Shown: in pieces, positions 17,401-28,600 of the stretch
Numbering within the stretch: position 1 is the first letter of the stretch
Layout: every line of letters begins with the position of its first letter
Source of the DNA: Chlorobiaceae bacterium
Lineage (GTDB): Bacteria > Bacteroidota > Chlorobiia > Chlorobiales > Chlorobiaceae
DNA: 64,000 bases
Direction of reading: 5' to 3'
NCBI GenBank assembly: GCA_013334525.1
Contig: JAAXXK010000004.1
Span: forward strand, 19,629-83,628
The notes under the pieces: generated by a model
What the model was told of the DNA's origin: nothing
Database searches by the model: none
What the model saw: the letters and a program-made list of their open reading frames with translations, nothing else
Made by a program: the position numbers and the translations under genes

Positions 17401-18303
17401 ATGTTTGCAACCAATGAGCAACGCCTTGTGGAGATCCTGCTTCAGTGCCAGCCGGGCCAGCCACGTACCAGGGGAACCTGGGAGGTCGACCATCAGGGCA
17501 CTCCCTTTATCCTTCCATCGATTGGCGGCATCACAACAAACATCCAGGTCGGGGATGATGCGTTCGGCTGGGAAGGCGACCACATCGAGCCTGGTGTGAG
17601 CTGTACTGCCGACACCCACAAGCCTTACGAGCATCCCAATGTCACTGTACAGGTGTTGACCTGCGTCGGCAACACGGCGACCATTGTCTCCGGAGAGGCG
17701 AAAGGGGCGACCGGAGTGGTGATCGGCCATCACGGCGGCTCGGAGCACATCATCATAGATTTCCCCAGCGAAGCCAAGGAGAAGATGACCTACAGCGACA
17801 CCATCATGATCCGCTCCAGGGGTCAGGGACTGAAGCTTACCGATTTTCCCGTAGTCACGCTCTTCAACCTCGACCCTTCGCTCCTGAAAAAAATGGCTAT
17901 CAGGGTTGGGCCCGATGGCGTGCTCGAGGTTCCGGTCACAACCGTTGTGCCGGCATACTGCATGGGTTCCGGTATCGGTTCGGCGCATGTGGCCAAAGGG
18001 GATTACGACATCGTGACCAGCGACGAGGATGCGGTCAGGGAGTTCGGCATCGACAAGATCCGTTTCGGCGACTTCGTGGCGCTTCTCGATCACGACAACC
18101 GGTTCGGGCGCGCTTACCGGAAAGGCGCCATTACCATTGGCATCGTCGTACACAGCGATTGCCGTGAAGCCGGCCATGGTCCCGGCGTCACCACCGTCAT
18201 GACCTGCGCGACTCCGGGCATCAGGCCGGTGATCGATCCGAAGGCCAATATCGCCGATCTTCTCGGCATCGGCACCATGCTCAAAGGGCAGCGGCTCTCC
18301 TGA
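17401..18303 (+). CDS. DUF4438-like conserved protein of unknown function
   Basis: A 300-residue soluble protein rich in Gly, His and Asp. The conserved-looking stretches are [69 protein letters not shown] and [23 protein letters not shown]. It matches my memory of the DUF4438 family, found in thermophiles and anaerobes. Several His and Asp clusters ([17 protein letters not shown]) could be a metal or catalytic site, but I know no activity for the family. It starts at ATG 17401 and is followed by a long inverted repeat. Confidence 0.75.
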   Translation: MFATNEQRLVEILLQCQPGQPRTRGTWEVDHQGTPFILPSIGGITTNIQVGDDAFGWEGDHIEPGVSCTADTHKPYEHPNVTVQVLTCVGNTATIVSGEAKGATGVVIGHHGGSEHIIIDFPSEAKEKMTYSDTIMIRSRGQGLKLTDFPVVTLFNLDPSLLKKMAIRVGPDGVLEVPVTTVVPAYCMGSGIGSAHVAKGDYDIVTSDEDAVREFGIDKIRFGDFVALLDHDNRFGRAYRKGAITIGIVVHSDCREAGHGPGVTTVMTCATPGIRPVIDPKANIADLLGIGTMLKGQRLS

Positions 18304-18673
18304 GGTCGCCGACTATTTTCGTGAATTCCGACCCTGTCAACGCCCTTGTCCAGAGTTTCGGAATTCACGAAAATCCAGCTCTTCCCTTTTCCTGCCCCAT
18401 GGTTGCTCCACGCCCTGATCAAACAAGTACCGGGCAAGGCTTTTATGTATATGCCCTGATTAACGGTTTCGTTTTTTCAGGGCGGATAATTTTTTTTTAG
18501 TACGTTCGATTGGTCAATTGCGGCGTAGTTTTTTGGTGGTGTGTGTAAATAATATGTATTATTGAGATGGTTTATATGACAGCTTTATCCGGGTATGGTT
18601 GACGTTCTGCCGGTTCATGTCTGGCCAGTGAATTCGGAAAAGCGAATGAACATCAATAATCGATCCTCTCACC
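18304..18673. other. intergenic region upstream of the first autotransporter gene
   Basis: A 17-bp inverted repeat at 18315-18374 lies just past the DUF4438 gene. The downstream half is AT-rich and holds a small perfect inverted repeat, AATAATA-TG-TATTATT, at 18548-18563, about 110 bases before the autotransporter start. I infer promoter and operator function for the latter half. No gene is visible. Confidence 0.5.
18315..18374. repeat. 17-bp perfect inverted repeat with 26-base loop
   Basis: ATTTTCGTGAATTCCGA at 18315-18331 is the exact reverse complement of 18358-18374. The long stem with a GAATTC core lies 12 bases past the DUF4438 stop codon. It could act as a weak terminator (the right arm ends AAAAT on the plus strand; a T-run exists only in the left arm) or be a remnant of a mobile repeat. 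Confidence 0.75.
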
Positions 18674-21600
18674 ATGAAAAAACGCAGGCTTTCTCTTTTG
18701 ATCGCGCTCGCCTTTTTTTCCTCCATTCCTTGTTATGCGGCTAACCATGATGTAACGACGATATCCGGAAGCGGCGCAGGGTCCTTACCCGCCGCAGTCG
18801 TTGAAGCCAATGCTGATGCCGGCGTGGGCCCAATCACCGTTACCTTCCAGCCGTCGGGAAGCGGCATCATCCCGTTAGACGATTCCCTGGTTCTCAGCAA
18901 AAGCATGAGTTTTGTCACGACCGGGACCTCCGTCGCGATAAGCACAGGAACGACCGGCGCGCCGGTTTTACGCTTGCAGGACGGCATCGCCGTCGGAGGG
19001 CTATCTTCTTCATTTCAATTGAGCAGTTTCACGAATGTCGTCGGCGGCAACGCACGGGGCGTCTACGGCAACGGGAACATGACCGTATCGGGACCTTTTG
19101 GAAGTACGATATCCACGTTCGGTTTCCAAAGGAGTTCCGGTATCGAGTCGCATGGCAACCTCGTCGTCACGGGTGATTTAGGGGGCAGTATAGCGGCGGG
19201 GGTGAATTCCGGAAATCCATCATCGTTCGACTATTCGCTTGGTGCAGGTTCGATACTTGGCAATGCGACGTTCGGCAGCGTGTCGGGCACCCTGAATGTG
19301 CAAAGCCAGAGCACGGCTATCGGTCTTGGAGCGACGATCGTAGGAACAGGTGAAACCGTCAACAGCAACGGTGACCTGACCATTACCGGCAATCTCAGCG
19401 GCAGTATTACCGTCAGCGCCAGTACGTTCTCGGGGGACAATGACCATGTCGACGCCTACGGAATTCTTGCCGATCGCTCGGTTACCCTGGGTGGGCAGTT
19501 GACCGGCACGATCGATGTAAGCTCCACAAAGGTTGACGCTTACGGAATCATGTCGAACGATTCGGATGTGAGTGTCGGCGGCATCGGCGAAACAGGCTCA
19601 ATAACCGTCAACGGGGTCGACAACAGTGTGGGTATTCGGGCGGTCAACAACTCTTCCGGCAAAGGAAATATCTCTATCGGAACCATGGCCGGTACCATAA
19701 CGACAGTCTCGGAAAGCAATAACAGCTATTCCGGCGGTATTTACGCGGACCATGCTGTTTCGATCAATACCCTTTCCGGAACGATCGACAGTTCATCTCC
19801 TGGAGGTTCTACCGAGAGTATCGAAGGGGATACGGTCACCATAGGAACGATGAACGGTAAAATCTTCAGCAGGAACTTGTCCCCGACCTTTGTCGATAAC
19901 TGGTCCGAGGGCATCTTTGCACACAATTCACTTGATATAACCTTATTGAGCGGGCAGATCCGGTCGAGCAGGCTCAATGGCGGGCAGGCCGATGCCATTT
20001 ATGCGCATAACCTCACCATCGGTGAGCTGAGCGCGAGCGGAAGCCTGGATGTCACCACAGGAGGAACCGGCAATCTGTCGGCAGTATATGGCCTCTATGC
20101 CGAGAACGATGCCACCGTCCATACTCTTGGAGGAACGATCAGTGCGGTTACCACCATGACCGGCGGGATTGCGGGGAGTGATATGGCTGTAGGTATTTAT
20201 GCCGATCAGGGCAAGGTCCGCATCGATGCCGATAGCGGTACGATCAGCGCCCGGTGCGTCAACGGGAGCGCGTTCGGGATTCTGTCCCATTCGGATGTGA
20301 CGATCGGCAGCATGAGTGGTTCCATTACGGCAAACGGCATCCACGCATACGGAATCGTGTCCGGGGCAGGAACTCTTCAGGGTTCGTCGTCTACATCCCC
20401 GATGCTGGTGAGCGGTACGATCAATGTGCAGGGCGCGACATCCGGCAGCACATCTGGTACCGCTGCAGCAATCATCTCCTCCGGAGCGATGAACCTGAAT
20501 ATCACGGGCACGGTCAGCGCAATCGTGGACGGGGATGCTTCCAGAGGCTATGCGATTTATGCCGGCACGATTGACCCCGAATCCGGTTTCGCACCATCTT
20601 CTTCCAGCAGCAACGTTTCGATTTCCGGAAATGCGACGGTCGCCGGCAATATCGTGTTCGGTTCCGGCAGCAATACGCTGACCTTGTCGGGAAACGCCGA
20701 CATCACCCAGGTGCATACCCTTGACGGCGGTGCGGGCGGAAGGGGCAGCCTCATTTTTAACGGTTGGGGCAGGGCGGCGGCAGAGGCCGAGTTCGGCCAT
20801 TCAGCCGGAGACTCCATAATAAACTGGGGCACCATTGAACTGCAGAACAATTCGTGGGTGCATCTTGGCCGCATTGCAGGATTCCAGGTCGGGACGCTTG
20901 GCATTGATTCCACCTCGGTGCTTGACCTTCACGGAAACTCGCCGGCATCCTATACGATCAGCGGAAATATCGTCAATAACGGTCTTGTCACCCTGATCGA
21001 TCCTGCCGGAACCGTCGACCCGCTTGGAGATCACCTCATTGTGGGCGGCAACTACTCCGGTAACGGCCTTATCGGTATTGATGTATCCCCATTGCCGGGC
21101 GGGTACGGCACGCATGACCAGGTCTCCATCACCGGTACTGCTTCCGGAACGATCACCTTCAGGTTCAATGACGTCAGCTCTTCCGGCCCGTTCCATAACG
21201 AGCAGTTCCTTGACCTGGTCACCTTCGGGAGCGGCAGCACGGTGAACTTTGCCGGGTATGGTGAATACGATTACGGTGCCAGGGTCTACAATGCCGACGT
21301 CTCCTATGATAACGGGGTGTTCACGCTCTTCAGGTTCGTGCCGGTGACTTATCAGGAGCCTGTCGCCGTCGTCCAGAGCGTGATGCCTTTCATCGAACGT
21401 CTCGGGAACGTGTCGCTCAGCCGGTTCCACGATCGCAACTGGCACGGCAACGACTGGTGGGTCCGTTCCTTCGGCAGCAAGTATCGCCTCGGCGTCTCTG
21501 GCGATTTGGATACGGAGTTCAAAGGGTATATGGGGGGCCTTCAGATCGGCGTCGACCTCACGGCGATCAAGCCCGGCAGGTCGTGCGGCTGGAGCGCAGG

Positions 21601-22270
21601 CATTTTTGCGGGCTCGGCGTACGGACAGGCCGATGTTTCGGGATTCAGGACAGACAGGGCGGGCAAACTGAGCGATTACACGCTTAACCTTGGGCTGTAT
21701 GCAGATTTAAAGGATGGCGAATGTTACTGGGTCGATTCGGTCGTGCAGGCCAGTTACCACAATCTTCGGATGACCTTCTTCGACCAGTCCCTGCAGGTCG
21801 ACAGGAATCTCTGGGGCGTAACAGCATCGGTCGAGGCTGGTTGCAAAGTGCCGGTCAGCGACTCTGTCCACCTCGAGCCGCAGGCGCAGCTCATCTGGCA
21901 ACGTAATCCATCGATCGATGTTTCGACAGGTATCGGCGATGTGGTCATGAACGGCCATGACGGTGCATATGGGCGAATCGGGATTAGCGGGGTGACCGGT
22001 GCAGCCGGTACGCGAACCCATGCGTTTGCAGAGGTTAACGCCGTCAGGGATTTTTCTTCAATGACAAGGGTTTCTTACCTGCGAAATGACGAGGTGCTCA
22101 CTACCTTCCCGGAAAAGTCGTTTGCCGGAGGTGCGATCGGCGTGAAACAGGACGCTGCAAAAGACGGTTCCGGTTTCAGCTATTTCCTCAAGGCTGAATG
22201 CATGGCCGGTATCGATGGCGGAGGATCGAACAGCTACGGATTCAGCGCCGGTCTCAGCAAGATGTTCTGA
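18674..22270 (+). CDS. autotransporter with beta-helical repeat passenger (1198 aa)
   Basis: A type Va secretion protein. The Sec signal MKKRRLSLLIALAFFSSIPCYA is cleaved near residue 22. A passenger of about 890 residues consists of Gly/Ser/Thr-rich beta-helix turns (GNLSGSITVSAS, GTMAGTITTVS, GSMSGSITANG), followed by a linker with GNSPASYTISGNIVNNG. The C-terminal autotransporter barrel (about residues 915-1198) begins near WWVRSFGSKYRLG and ends in the outer-membrane terminal Phe (GFSAGLSKMF). Expected role: surface adhesin or structural coat; no protease, lipase or RGD motif is visible. It is a paralogue of the next gene, from which it is separated by a strong terminator. Confidence 0.9.
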   Translation: MKKRRLSLLIALAFFSSIPCYAANHDVTTISGSGAGSLPAAVVEANADAGVGPITVTFQPSGSGIIPLDDSLVLSKSMSFVTTGTSVAISTGTTGAPVLRLQDGIAVGGLSSSFQLSSFTNVVGGNARGVYGNGNMTVSGPFGSTISTFGFQRSSGIESHGNLVVTGDLGGSIAAGVNSGNPSSFDYSLGAGSILGNATFGSVSGTLNVQSQSTAIGLGATIVGTGETVNSNGDLTITGNLSGSITVSASTFSGDNDHVDAYGILADRSVTLGGQLTGTIDVSSTKVDAYGIMSNDSDVSVGGIGETGSITVNGVDNSVGIRAVNNSSGKGNISIGTMAGTITTVSESNNSYSGGIYADHAVSINTLSGTIDSSSPGGSTESIEGDTVTIGTMNGKIFSRNLSPTFVDNWSEGIFAHNSLDITLLSGQIRSSRLNGGQADAIYAHNLTIGELSASGSLDVTTGGTGNLSAVYGLYAENDATVHTLGGTISAVTTMTGGIAGSDMAVGIYADQGKVRIDADSGTISARCVNGSAFGILSHSDVTIGSMSGSITANGIHAYGIVSGAGTLQGSSSTSPMLVSGTINVQGATSGSTSGTAAAIISSGAMNLNITGTVSAIVDGDASRGYAIYAGTIDPESGFAPSSSSSNVSISGNATVAGNIVFGSGSNTLTLSGNADITQVHTLDGGAGGRGSLIFNGWGRAAAEAEFGHSAGDSIINWGTIELQNNSWVHLGRIAGFQVGTLGIDSTSVLDLHGNSPASYTISGNIVNNGLVTLIDPAGTVDPLGDHLIVGGNYSGNGLIGIDVSPLPGGYGTHDQVSITGTASGTITFRFNDVSSSGPFHNEQFLDLVTFGSGSTVNFAGYGEYDYGARVYNADVSYDNGVFTLFRFVPVTYQEPVAVVQSVMPFIERLGNVSLSRFHDRNWHGNDWWVRSFGSKYRLGVSGDLDTEFKGYMGGLQIGVDLTAIKPGRSCGWSAGIFAGSAYGQADVSGFRTDRAGKLSDYTLNLGLYADLKDGECYWVDSVVQASYHNLRMTFFDQSLQVDRNLWGVTASVEAGCKVPVSDSVHLEPQAQLIWQRNPSIDVSTGIGDVVMNGHDGAYGRIGISGVTGAAGTRTHAFAEVNAVRDFSSMTRVSYLRNDEVLTTFPEKSFAGGAIGVKQDAAKDGSGFSYFLKAECMAGIDGGGSNSYGFSAGLSKMF

Positions 22271-22360
22271 GGGAAGATTTCTGGAGGCCTGATCGCCAAT
22301 GGCGTCATATCAGGCACGAGTCGTGCACGTCCGGCGGATTTGTTCATGCTTTCAATACAA

Positions 22361-22401
22361 AACAGCCATTCCTGTTTGTCGCGGGAATGGCTGTTTTTTT
22401 T
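22361..22401 (+). terminator. terminator after the first autotransporter gene
   Basis: AACAGCCATTCC, an 11-base loop and GGAATGGCTGTT form a 12-bp perfect stem followed by eight T. It is a canonical intrinsic terminator 90 bases past the stop codon. Confidence 0.9.
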
Positions 22402-22495
22402 GCGGCTTTTTCCGGGATGCTGTTCCGATCGGGGAGGTTGTCGGGTTATCTCCTGGGTTGCCGGAATATCCAGGTACGAAAATGATTTTATTAAT

Positions 22496-22516
22496 CATGT
22501 AATTACATGGTATAAT
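22496..22516 (+). promoter_or_regulatory. palindromic operator next to a consensus -10 of the second autotransporter gene
   Basis: CATGTAATTACATG (22496-22509) is a perfect 14-base palindrome and is followed one base later by TATAAT (22511-22516). A bound regulator would occupy the spacer between -35 and -10, so I infer repression. The predicted start of transcription would leave a leader of about 135 bases before the ATG at 22657. Confidence 0.5.
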
Positions 22517-22656
22517 TGTAAAATAATAAGTAAAAAAGTATAATATGAGTACCGTTTTGGCTGGAATATGGCATCTGCCCGGTTGCCGATATCCAGCTTT
22601 TCCAGTCAGAGGATTTTCAGATACTTCTCGCTATCAACCCCTAAATCTTAGCGAAA

Positions 22657-25600
22657 ATGAAAAAAAGCAGGTTGTCCCTCCTCATTTTGCTTGCCATGCT
22701 CTCCTGGAACACCGCGGAAGCGGCCGATTACAGCGTGACGACATTTGACTCCGGGGGAACAGGCTCATTCCAATGGGCATTTGACAATGCAAACGCTGAT
22801 ACCGGGACAGATCCCGTGACCATCACCTTCCAGCTGCCGTCAAGCGCAAGGAGCGAACTCAATGGATATATTCCGATCAATAGGTCCCTCAGTTTCATTC
22901 CCAACTCGAAAGTCGAGTTCACTACCGGCACGACAGGAGCCCCTGTTTTTCGTGCTGCCGACGGCGTTACGATTGGTGGGCTCTCTTCGATGCTGTCATT
23001 GCACAGTTCGATAGAAAACGGGACCAGCACAGGAATTGGTGGATTAGGGGCCTTTACCGTATCGGGGACACTCGATAGTATGATCGACGCCTCGGTTGGT
23101 GGATTGGGCAGAGCTTATGCTGTCCAAAGCAACGGGAGTCTGACAATCGGAACGATCGGCAGGAATTCACTCATTACAGCCTCTTCGACATCAGCAGATA
23201 ACACGGCAGGGTATGTCTATGGTGTCAGAGCTAATGGGGACCACCTGTCGATCGGGACGCTGGCAGGGCGAATCGAAACAACCTCCCGGGGGGCAACGGC
23301 CATTGGTGTGGCGGGAGGTAATATCCTGATGGAGATCGGAACCCTGAGCGGAACGATCACCAGTGTCAGCAATGGGCAGGGAGGGGGCGATAAAATGTCG
23401 GAAGGCATCTTTGCTTTCAAGGACCTCCAAATTGGTAACCTGAGCGGGAAGATTGAGTCATCAAGAAGTGCTGGCGGTGTCGCAGATGCAATCTATGCTA
23501 CCGACAATGTCAACATCGATTCATTGAGCGGTCAGTTGTCCGCCTCTGTGTCGCTATCGACATCGGATGAGGGCGGTGTGGCCAATGTGAACGGCATCCG
23601 TGCGAATAACAAGGATATTCACCTGGGGACTCTTGCCTCCGGGGGCGAAATAACGGTGAACGTGGATATGACCGGTAAAAACGGCATCGCCAATGCAACA
23701 GGGTTGTATGCTGGCAATGACATCAATATCGGGACGATGGAGAATGGATTTTCAATAACCGCAAAATCACAGGTGACCGGTGATGGCGGTAATGGTGCCG
23801 CAAACGGAGTGTTTGCTTTGCGCAACATTACGGTGACGAACCTTGGGGGCACAATACGTGCGACGATGACGTCGACGGGCGTACCTGGGACGGAGTTTGA
23901 CGCTTATGGTATTTCAGGACACGGAACGATCGACATCGGGACTCTCTCCGGAAAAATCGAAGCCAGTGTGGATAACGGGAGCGCCTACGGCATCTATTCT
24001 GATCGTTCAGATGTGAAGATCGGAAATATGAGCGGTTCTATAAAAGCTTATGGTTCAATGGCAAGTTACGGGGTTCTTGCAGACGGGAATCTGGATGTTG
24101 CCGGGGTTTTTGGAGGTGAAGTGACGGCAGGAGATGCCGTTTCTCCGTCTTCCTCCTCGGTAGGTGCAAGCGCATATACCGGCCATGCGACCTTCGGCAG
24201 CGTCTCGGGCACCATGACTGTCACGGCCACGAAATCAGCACAAGGCCTTGAAACTGTTGGTTTTGCAGATGGTTCTGTGAACAGATCGACGGAGCCCGAT
24301 GCGGGAAAACTCTCTGTTGCCGGTAACCTCGGCGGAAAGATGACGGTTAATGCCATCGGTGACGGGTTGGGCACGATTACCTATGCCCGAGGTGTCGTTG
24401 CCGATCAGTCGATTACGATTGGCGGACAGCTGACGGGATCGATCGATGTGTTGTCGGCCAATGGGGTAGCAACAGGTTTGAATTCATACAACGCAAACAT
24501 CAATATCGGCGGAATGGCATCAAGCGGCTCGATCAGCGCTTATGGAGCAACTGCCAGCGTCGGAGTCATAGCGCATGGAGACTTCGTTGTAACGGGGGAC
24601 CTCGGAGGAAGCATAACGGCAGGCTCGGCTGAAAAACCTTCCCTGTTTGCAATGGGTGCCGTTTCGGTATTGGGCGATTCAACGATCGGCAGCCTGTCCG
24701 CTACCGTCAATACGACGGGCAGCAATATGGCGATCGGCCTCGGTTCGACGATCCTCGGTTCCGGTGAGAATGTCCAGAATAACGGCAACCTGACGATACA
24801 GAACGACATGTCGGGCACGATCAGCGCTACCGCCAGTGGTTCAGGCAGCTTTGCCGGAGGTATCGTGGCGGATAACAACGTCTCGATCGGGAGCATGAGC
24901 GGCGCCATCTCGGCAAACGGGGGAACCTATGCTTACGGCATCAAGTCGTTTAATGGTAATATTGGTATTGGTGGGGATATGTCGGGATCGATCACCGCTT
25001 CCGCCAGCGCTGCAATAAGCTACACCGAAGGTATCGTGGCGGATAACAACATCACGATCGGTAAGCTGAGCGGAAACATTACGGCATCCGGCGGGGCCTT
25101 TGTTTTCGGCATCAATGCTTTGAACGGCAGGTTGGACATAAGCGGAGAGATGTCGGGCACGATCAGCGCCACATCCAACACAACAGGAGGTGGCTTTGCC
25201 AAAGCTATCGTTGCCAAAAACGGTATTTCCATAGGCAACCTCAGCGGTTCGGTGACTGCGACAGGCAATGCGGTTTATGCCGTAGGTGTTGAATCCTCGG
25301 CGGATGTCACGATCGGCACCATGACAGGTAAAGTTACTGCGAATGGCCAGAGTCTGAGTGAAGGCATTGCGGCATTGGGTAATGTCACGGTAACGGGAGA
25401 TCTCGGCGGAGCTATCACGGTGGGCAATTCCGGCTCTCCTTCGCTCCTGGCATATGGGATCGACTCGTTGAATGGCTCAGTGATTTTGGGGAGCGTGTCG
25501 GGGTCGGTCGACGTTTCAGGTAGCCTGAGCGCCTACGGCATTGCCGCCGAATCTGCCTATGGGGGTATGGATGCGGGGAACGTGACCGTCACCGGAAACC

Positions 25601-28600
25601 TGGGAGGCTCCATTACCGCCAATGCAACAGACGCAAATAAGTCGTCGGCGTATGGTGTTCTTGCCGTTCAGTCCCTGAGGGTTGACGGTAAGGTGACCGG
25701 AACGATCTCTGCCAGTTCCGCGGCCGGAACGGCAGCGGGCATCATGTCCATGAATTCCGATGTAACGCTTGGCGGCATGTCCGGCACAGCAACGGTGAGC
25801 GCCTTCAGTCCAGATACGAGCATCGGTATCGGAGCAAATGGCAGTCTTACGGTGAACGGCGATCTTGGCGGCACTATCAATGCAGGCAAGTCGGATATTG
25901 AGTCCACGTTCGCTTTTGGTGCGGGCTCGCTGACGGGGGATTCGAGCTTCGACAGCGTTTCAGCAACGGTCAAGGTGACCGGCAGCAACCTCGCCATCGG
26001 TCTTGGCGCGACGATCCTCGGCAGCGACCAGGCGATGACAGACAACGGGAACCTGTCGATCAAAAACGATATGTCTGGCAAGATCAACGTCACCTCGGGC
26101 GACTCCGACGGCAGCGCCTACGGGATCGTTGCAGACAACGCCATAAGGATCGGCAGCCTGATTGGAACCGTCACCGTTACTGGCGTTACGGCTTCTGGCA
26201 TCGAGTCGTTCAACGGCCCCGTTACCATTGGTGGAAACCTGTCGGGCAAGATAGGGGTGACAGGCACAGGGGACATAAACCCGGCGGTCGGTATCGGGGC
26301 TGTCGGCGATATCACGATCGGCGGAATAAGTGGAAGCATTGATGCTACGAGCGGAAACAATGCTTACGGCATCCGGGCAGTCAACGGTGCTGTGGGTATA
26401 TCCGGGAATATATCGGGCAAAATTACCGCCAGGGCAGAAAGCGGCAACAGCGATGCTGTCGGTATCGCCGCTGACAAGGATATCACGATTGGCAGCATGA
26501 GCGGTTCGGTTTCCTCGACAGGCGCATTGAATGCTTACGGTATACGATCGTTGAGTGGCGCTGTCATTATCAACGGAGACATGTCGGGCACGATTACGGC
26601 TGCCGATGCGGCGTTCAGACCCGAGGCCCTTGGTATTGTGGCGAACAATGACGTTACGATCGGCACTATGAGCGGATCGGTGACAGTGACAGGCAATTAC
26701 CATGTTGCAGGCCTCCAGTCCCAAACCGGAGCGGTTGCCATCAACGGAGCGATGTCCGGAGCCATTACCGCTTCCGCCCGGGGTGAGGGTACCTTTGCTG
26801 CGGGTATTCTTGCACAAGGCGATATTTCCGTTCCAACGGTATCCGGCATGATCCAGGCTTCAGGTAATGATGCTTTTGGCCTGATGTCCAATACAGGAGG
26901 GCTTCACGGTTCATCGTCTGCTTCTCCAATGCTTGTAAGCGGAACGGTCAACGCCCAGGCCTCAACGGTCGGCATCACACCCGGCGTTGCCTCGGCGCTT
27001 ATCTCATCCGGCCCCATGAACCTCCAAATCGCGGGAACGGTAAGCGCAACCGTGGATGGCGATGCATCGAAGGGATATGCGGTCTATTCCGGCACGTACG
27101 ACAGGTTGAGTGGATTCACTCTCTCCTCTGCAGACAACAACCTGCTTATCTCAGGCAACGCCCGTGTCATCGGCAACATCGTGCTCGGTTCCGGCAACGA
27201 TACGGTAACGTTGTCCGGTAATGCCGACATCACCGGGGTGCATACGCTTGATGGCGGAAAGGGAGGGACGAACACCCTTGTCATGGACGGATGGGGACGT
27301 TCGATTGCCGAGGCTGAATTCGGCCATTCGGAAGGAGACTCTGTGGTCAACTGGGATAGCATCCAGCTCAGGAGTGGTTCGTATGTGCATCTGGGACACA
27401 TTACAGGCTTCAACGTCGGTACGTTGAGCATCGATGCGACCTCTTTGCTCGATCTGCACGGAAACTCGCCATCGACTTACACCATTACCGGCAATGTCGT
27501 GAACAACGGCGTTATTTCATTCGTCGATCCGTCCGGAGCTTCGGGTCCCGGTGCCGACGACATTACAACCATTACCGGAGATTATTCAGGCAACGGAACA
27601 CTGAAGTTCGATGTGCTTTTGGGAAGCTCCATGCATGATACCCTCGTCGTCGACGGCAATGCCTCCGGCAGCACAACGCTCGTGTTCAACGATGTTGCCA
27701 CCAGCGGCGGAGCTCTACCGTCGACTATTTCAAATCTCGTCACTGTCGGAGGAACAAACTCCCTTACATACAAGGCTGGCGAGTACGATCATGGAAGCGA
27801 TGTCTACACCTTCGACCTGAGCACTTCCGGCACTGACCTCTCCCTGGGTAATTTCCAGTTCGTGGGTTTCCAGGAACCTGTTGCGGTCATGCAGGGAGTA
27901 ACTCCTTTCATAGAGCATCTGGCCTACGAATCGATCAACAGGTTCCATGATCGTAGCCTTGAAGGAAAGGGCTGGTGGGCCCGTTCCTTTGGAAGCAGAT
28001 ACCATCTCAACATTTCCGGACAGGCCGGGACGAAGATAAGTGGATATAGCGCAGGCATGCAGGCCGGCGTCGACCTGACGTCACGCAAATCCGGTGGTGG
28101 GGTTGGATACGATGCCGGCATTTTTGCCGGAACCGGTTACAGCCACGGCGATGTCGCCGGTTTCAGGATCGACAAGGCGGGGCAGCTGAGTGATTATGCA
28201 TTAAGCGTCGGAATCTACGCTAACGCGAAAGTGTCAGAGAGGTTCTGGCTTGATTCGGTTGTCATGTCCAGTAACAATAACCTCAGGATGACATTGAACG
28301 ACGAAAACCTGAACGTCAACAAGGCCCTGTGGGGAGTGACGTTCGCTGTTGAATCCGGATATAGCGTTCCTGTGAGTGAAGGATTCATGCTTGAACCGCA
28401 TGCCCAGCTCCTATGGCAGCACTCGCCCCGGATCGAAGCGACGACCGGTATCGGCAACGTGGTGGTGGGCACTCATGAGGGGTTGTATGGAAAATTTGGT
28501 ATCAGCGGCCAGACCGGCGGGGCCACTTCGAGGAGCCATGCGTTAATAGAGCTTAATGCCATGAAGGATTTTTCGACCTTGACACATGTGTCGTATCTAA

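Larger units (their letters stand above)
22271..22656. other. terminator and promoter region between the two autotransporter genes
   Basis: After the first autotransporter come a strong terminator (22361-22401), a GC-rich stretch and then an abruptly AT-rich block (about 22485-22545) with a palindrome and a consensus -10. No gene is visible; the short frames here have no recognisable product. Confidence 0.6.

Noticed and set aside
25960-26817. Minus-strand open frames of about 285 codons in the autotransporter genes
   Set aside because: Low-complexity repeats in the autotransporter gene create long antisense frames; no recognisable product.
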